Below are positions 61,916-64,000 of a stretch of 64,000 bases of DNA, piece after piece. The notes beneath the pieces are model-generated. The model ran no database searches, was not told the origin of the DNA, and saw only the letters and a list, made by a program, of their open reading frames with translations. A program made the position numbers and the translations under genes. Numbering within the stretch: position 1 is the stretch's first letter; every line of letters begins with the position of its first letter. Origin of the DNA: Chrysoperla carnea (taxonomy: Eukaryota > Arthropoda > Insecta > Neuroptera > Chrysopidae); NCBI RefSeq assembly GCF_905475395.1, contig NC_058337.1, positions 69,336,368-69,400,367 on the forward strand, given 5' to 3'.

Positions 61916-62098
61916 ATGTATTGTGTATATAAAATATTAGATGAAGCGATATTAGAACTTTTAAGAGCAGCTGCTTTAATGTCTGTGGTTGATAGTGACT
62001 ATAGAGCTGCCAACAGCTCCTTCATGTTTCGCAAAAAGCTTATTTATATGTGCTTGAGCTTCAACACAATATTTCTTATAGTTTTATTATTCAACTGA
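61916..62098 (+). CDS. Small hypothetical protein with C-terminal hydrophobic segment (60 aa)
   Basis: ATG at 61916 with an in-frame TAA two codons upstream; stop TGA at 62096-62098. Residues 9-35 (DEAILELLRAAALMSVVDSD and following) have balanced, helix-forming composition unlike the AT-driven openings around it. Residues 41-60 (LIYMCLSFNTIFLIVLLFN) could anchor it in a membrane. AATAAA lies at 62367-62372. No family recognised. It could also be an exon read past its donor, or chance. Confidence 0.2.
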   Translation: MYCVYKILDEAILELLRAAALMSVVDSDYRAANSSFMFRKKLIYMCLSFNTIFLIVLLFN

Positions 62099-62414
62099 AA
62101 TATTTATATGATACTTTGACCATTTAACAAAGTGAAACGGTTTTTTTGTTTTGTTTATTTTTGAAACAACTTATACCTTGCATATTCACCTTTATTATCC
62201 TTTGATTTAGTAAATTATGAGTAGAAAATTAGTGAAACAGACTGAAAATTTAATCTTTTTGTTAATTTTGAGTAGTAAAAATTTTAATCAAGTGTAATAA
62301 AGCTATAGTAGTATATAATTTTGTAATTTAAGTTATTGTTCAAGTTTGTTTTAATTAAAGTCGGTAAATAAAGAATTGGTGAAATTTCACATTTTCAAAG
62401 CCAGATTAAACCAC

Positions 62415-62890
62415 TGAAAAAAAACAATTGACTGAGGTAAGTGTTGAAATACCCTTTCAATCCTCTGTAGGTATAGAAATTGTTGAATGTCAATGCTATT
62501 TTAAATAATTTATCAGAGTTTCCAAAACCAACACAATCATGTGTTGTACTTCCGAAAATTTTCGAAAGTAATTTCTACAACTTTTTTTCAATTTTCGAGA
62601 ATCTTTCACAATATCACATTGAAGTTGCTTGCAAATTTTCAACTCTTTTATAGTTTTGGAGAAAATGGAAACCAAAGTGCGCCCTCTCGGGTAAACTAAG
62701 ACGTTTACGAAAAAAAGTTTCAAGAAAAGTTGATTATATTTTTATAAGGTTTAATCATCATTTAAGCTTTTGTTCAATCTATAATGGTTTATAATATGGG
62801 TCCTACGGTCAAGATTCAATTAACCTATGTTCCTCATATTTTACGGAAATGAACAATTCAGTGATTTTATGAATACTTATCCACAATTTC
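62415..62890 (+). mobile_element. Family 1 repeat, right-truncated copy
   Basis: Starts at the terminus AAACAATTGACTGAGGTAAG followed by TGTTGAAATACCC, and continues with GAGTTTCCAAAACCAACACA, GTGCGCCCTCTCGGGTAAAC, GACGTTTACGAAAAAAAGTT and ATATGGGTCCTACGGTCAAG up to AGTGATTTTATGAATACTTA. The opening at 62496-62723 (minus) lies inside it and is not a gene. Confidence 0.7.
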
Positions 62891-64000
62891 AAATGTTTCA
62901 AATTAGCAAATCAACATTTTAATTACGACGACTGGTTACCTTGGACAACAGATAACGTGTTTTATAAGTAGGATCCGCAAAATTTAATTTAAAATTGAAG
63001 TGTTCAAAACATTCCTATCGTCAACAATTCATCCCTAAACAGTTATCTTCAGTTCGTTTTTCCTTCAACGTCTTCACCTTCGTGTTCCATACATGTAATT
63101 GATCTTTTACAAAATTGTTTAAATACATTCCTAGATATCTCGGGAGTGATTTCTTGAGCCGTTTACCTTTTTATCTGTTTAAAATGGTCTACATTTCCAA
63201 ACGAACATTAACATGCCTGTAGAATTTTCTCAATTTGTGCAGGTGCACCCTATACATTAATATAACGAGCTGAAATTTTTATACCGTACTCAAGGCGTAA
63301 AAGTGAATTTTGTTCGTCAATTTGGTAAACTTTTCTTTAAAACTAATTGGTAAACTAGTCATCTACATGGTAGACAAAAAGAATCATAGAAATTTTGCTT
63401 CATTGTCTTATGGGTTCATCTGATATTATTTTAGCCTCATACTTTTGCCTTTCTTTTGGTGATATACACGATTACATCATATTGTCAGTAAATTGTACAA
63501 AATTTAATAAATATATAGAAGATATAGAAAGATTTCTAATACATATTTATTTATGACAAAAGACGTACATTTGACAATGCACATGTACGATAGTAAAGGT
63601 TGCTACTAATATTTTACTGGACAAAAGGTTATATTATATACCAATAATAGTAATATTGCTGCACAAAAATTGTATGGATCTTATAGAGAGAAATTGTGGA
63701 ATCTCTATTTATATATTTCTTCTTTTGTGTTATGACATTATCCCTGACAAATATGTTTTTAGTGAAACCGTATTTATTGTTTTATATTAAGGAAAAAAAT
63801 GTATATATGGGTACACTGATATGCATTGGATTCAGACAGAAATTTAAAAAAAAGTGAGGCAACGAACCTATAATATTGTTACAGGCCATCTAAAGTACCC
63901 TCACAAAAATTAGGTTAGATTAGGTCTAGAAGTCTGGAAAGGATTGTTACCATAGTAGTTATAAGAATTATAGAATTGTCAGATTGAATATAGACACCAA
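62891..64000. other. Non-coding end of the window
   Basis: A short family 1 piece (CGAGCTGAAATTTTTATACC, GTACTCAAGGCGTAAAAGTG) is visible at about 63265-63315. Otherwise AT-rich with no supported feature. Confidence 0.4.

Overview
The window is eukaryotic, strongly AT-rich and gene-poor: exons are bounded by GT/AG splice sites, introns are long, and the intergenic sequence is full of short non-autonomous transposons. The two clear genes, an XK-related membrane protein and a biogenic-amine GPCR with an insect-type octopamine/tyramine receptor core, point to an insect with a large repeat-rich genome. I cannot name the species from sequence alone.

Layout. (1) 226-442, minus: first coding exon of a small four-helix membrane protein of the clarin/claudin type; the rest lies left of the window. 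(2) 1358-2129: hAT-type element with an 8-bp target duplication. (3) 3542-3883, plus: a galectin-like domain that has lost its sugar-binding residues, probably a relic. (4) 4195-8314, minus: a complete four-exon XK-related gene with matching splice phases, 572 aa. (5) 8700-25000: almost no coding signal; a hAT MITE, a 51-bp inverted repeat, a duplicated foldback and AT-rich low-complexity sequence. (6) 25019-26077, minus: the last exon (TM5 to the C-terminus) of an alpha2-adrenergic-like octopamine/tyramine receptor; no TM1-TM4 exon was recognised in the 38 kb to its right, so that stretch is either intron or the exons lie outside. (7) 26078-64000: a dense field of dispersed repeats, SINEs and TIR elements (mariner-like, pogo/Tigger-like, one with 9-bp target duplications), plus two low-confidence small ORFs on the plus strand.

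The genes share no visible operon or pathway. The XK-related protein is expected at the plasma membrane as a lipid scramblase-family protein; the receptor signals octopamine or tyramine through G proteins. What stands out is the repeat landscape: two elements (a 532-bp TIR element and a 181-bp SINE) sit inside copies of other repeats, so the uninterrupted copies elsewhere in the window act as empty sites that confirm both insertions and their target-site duplications. I saw no rRNA, no intact tRNA gene, no CRISPR array and no autonomous transposase or reverse transcriptase.
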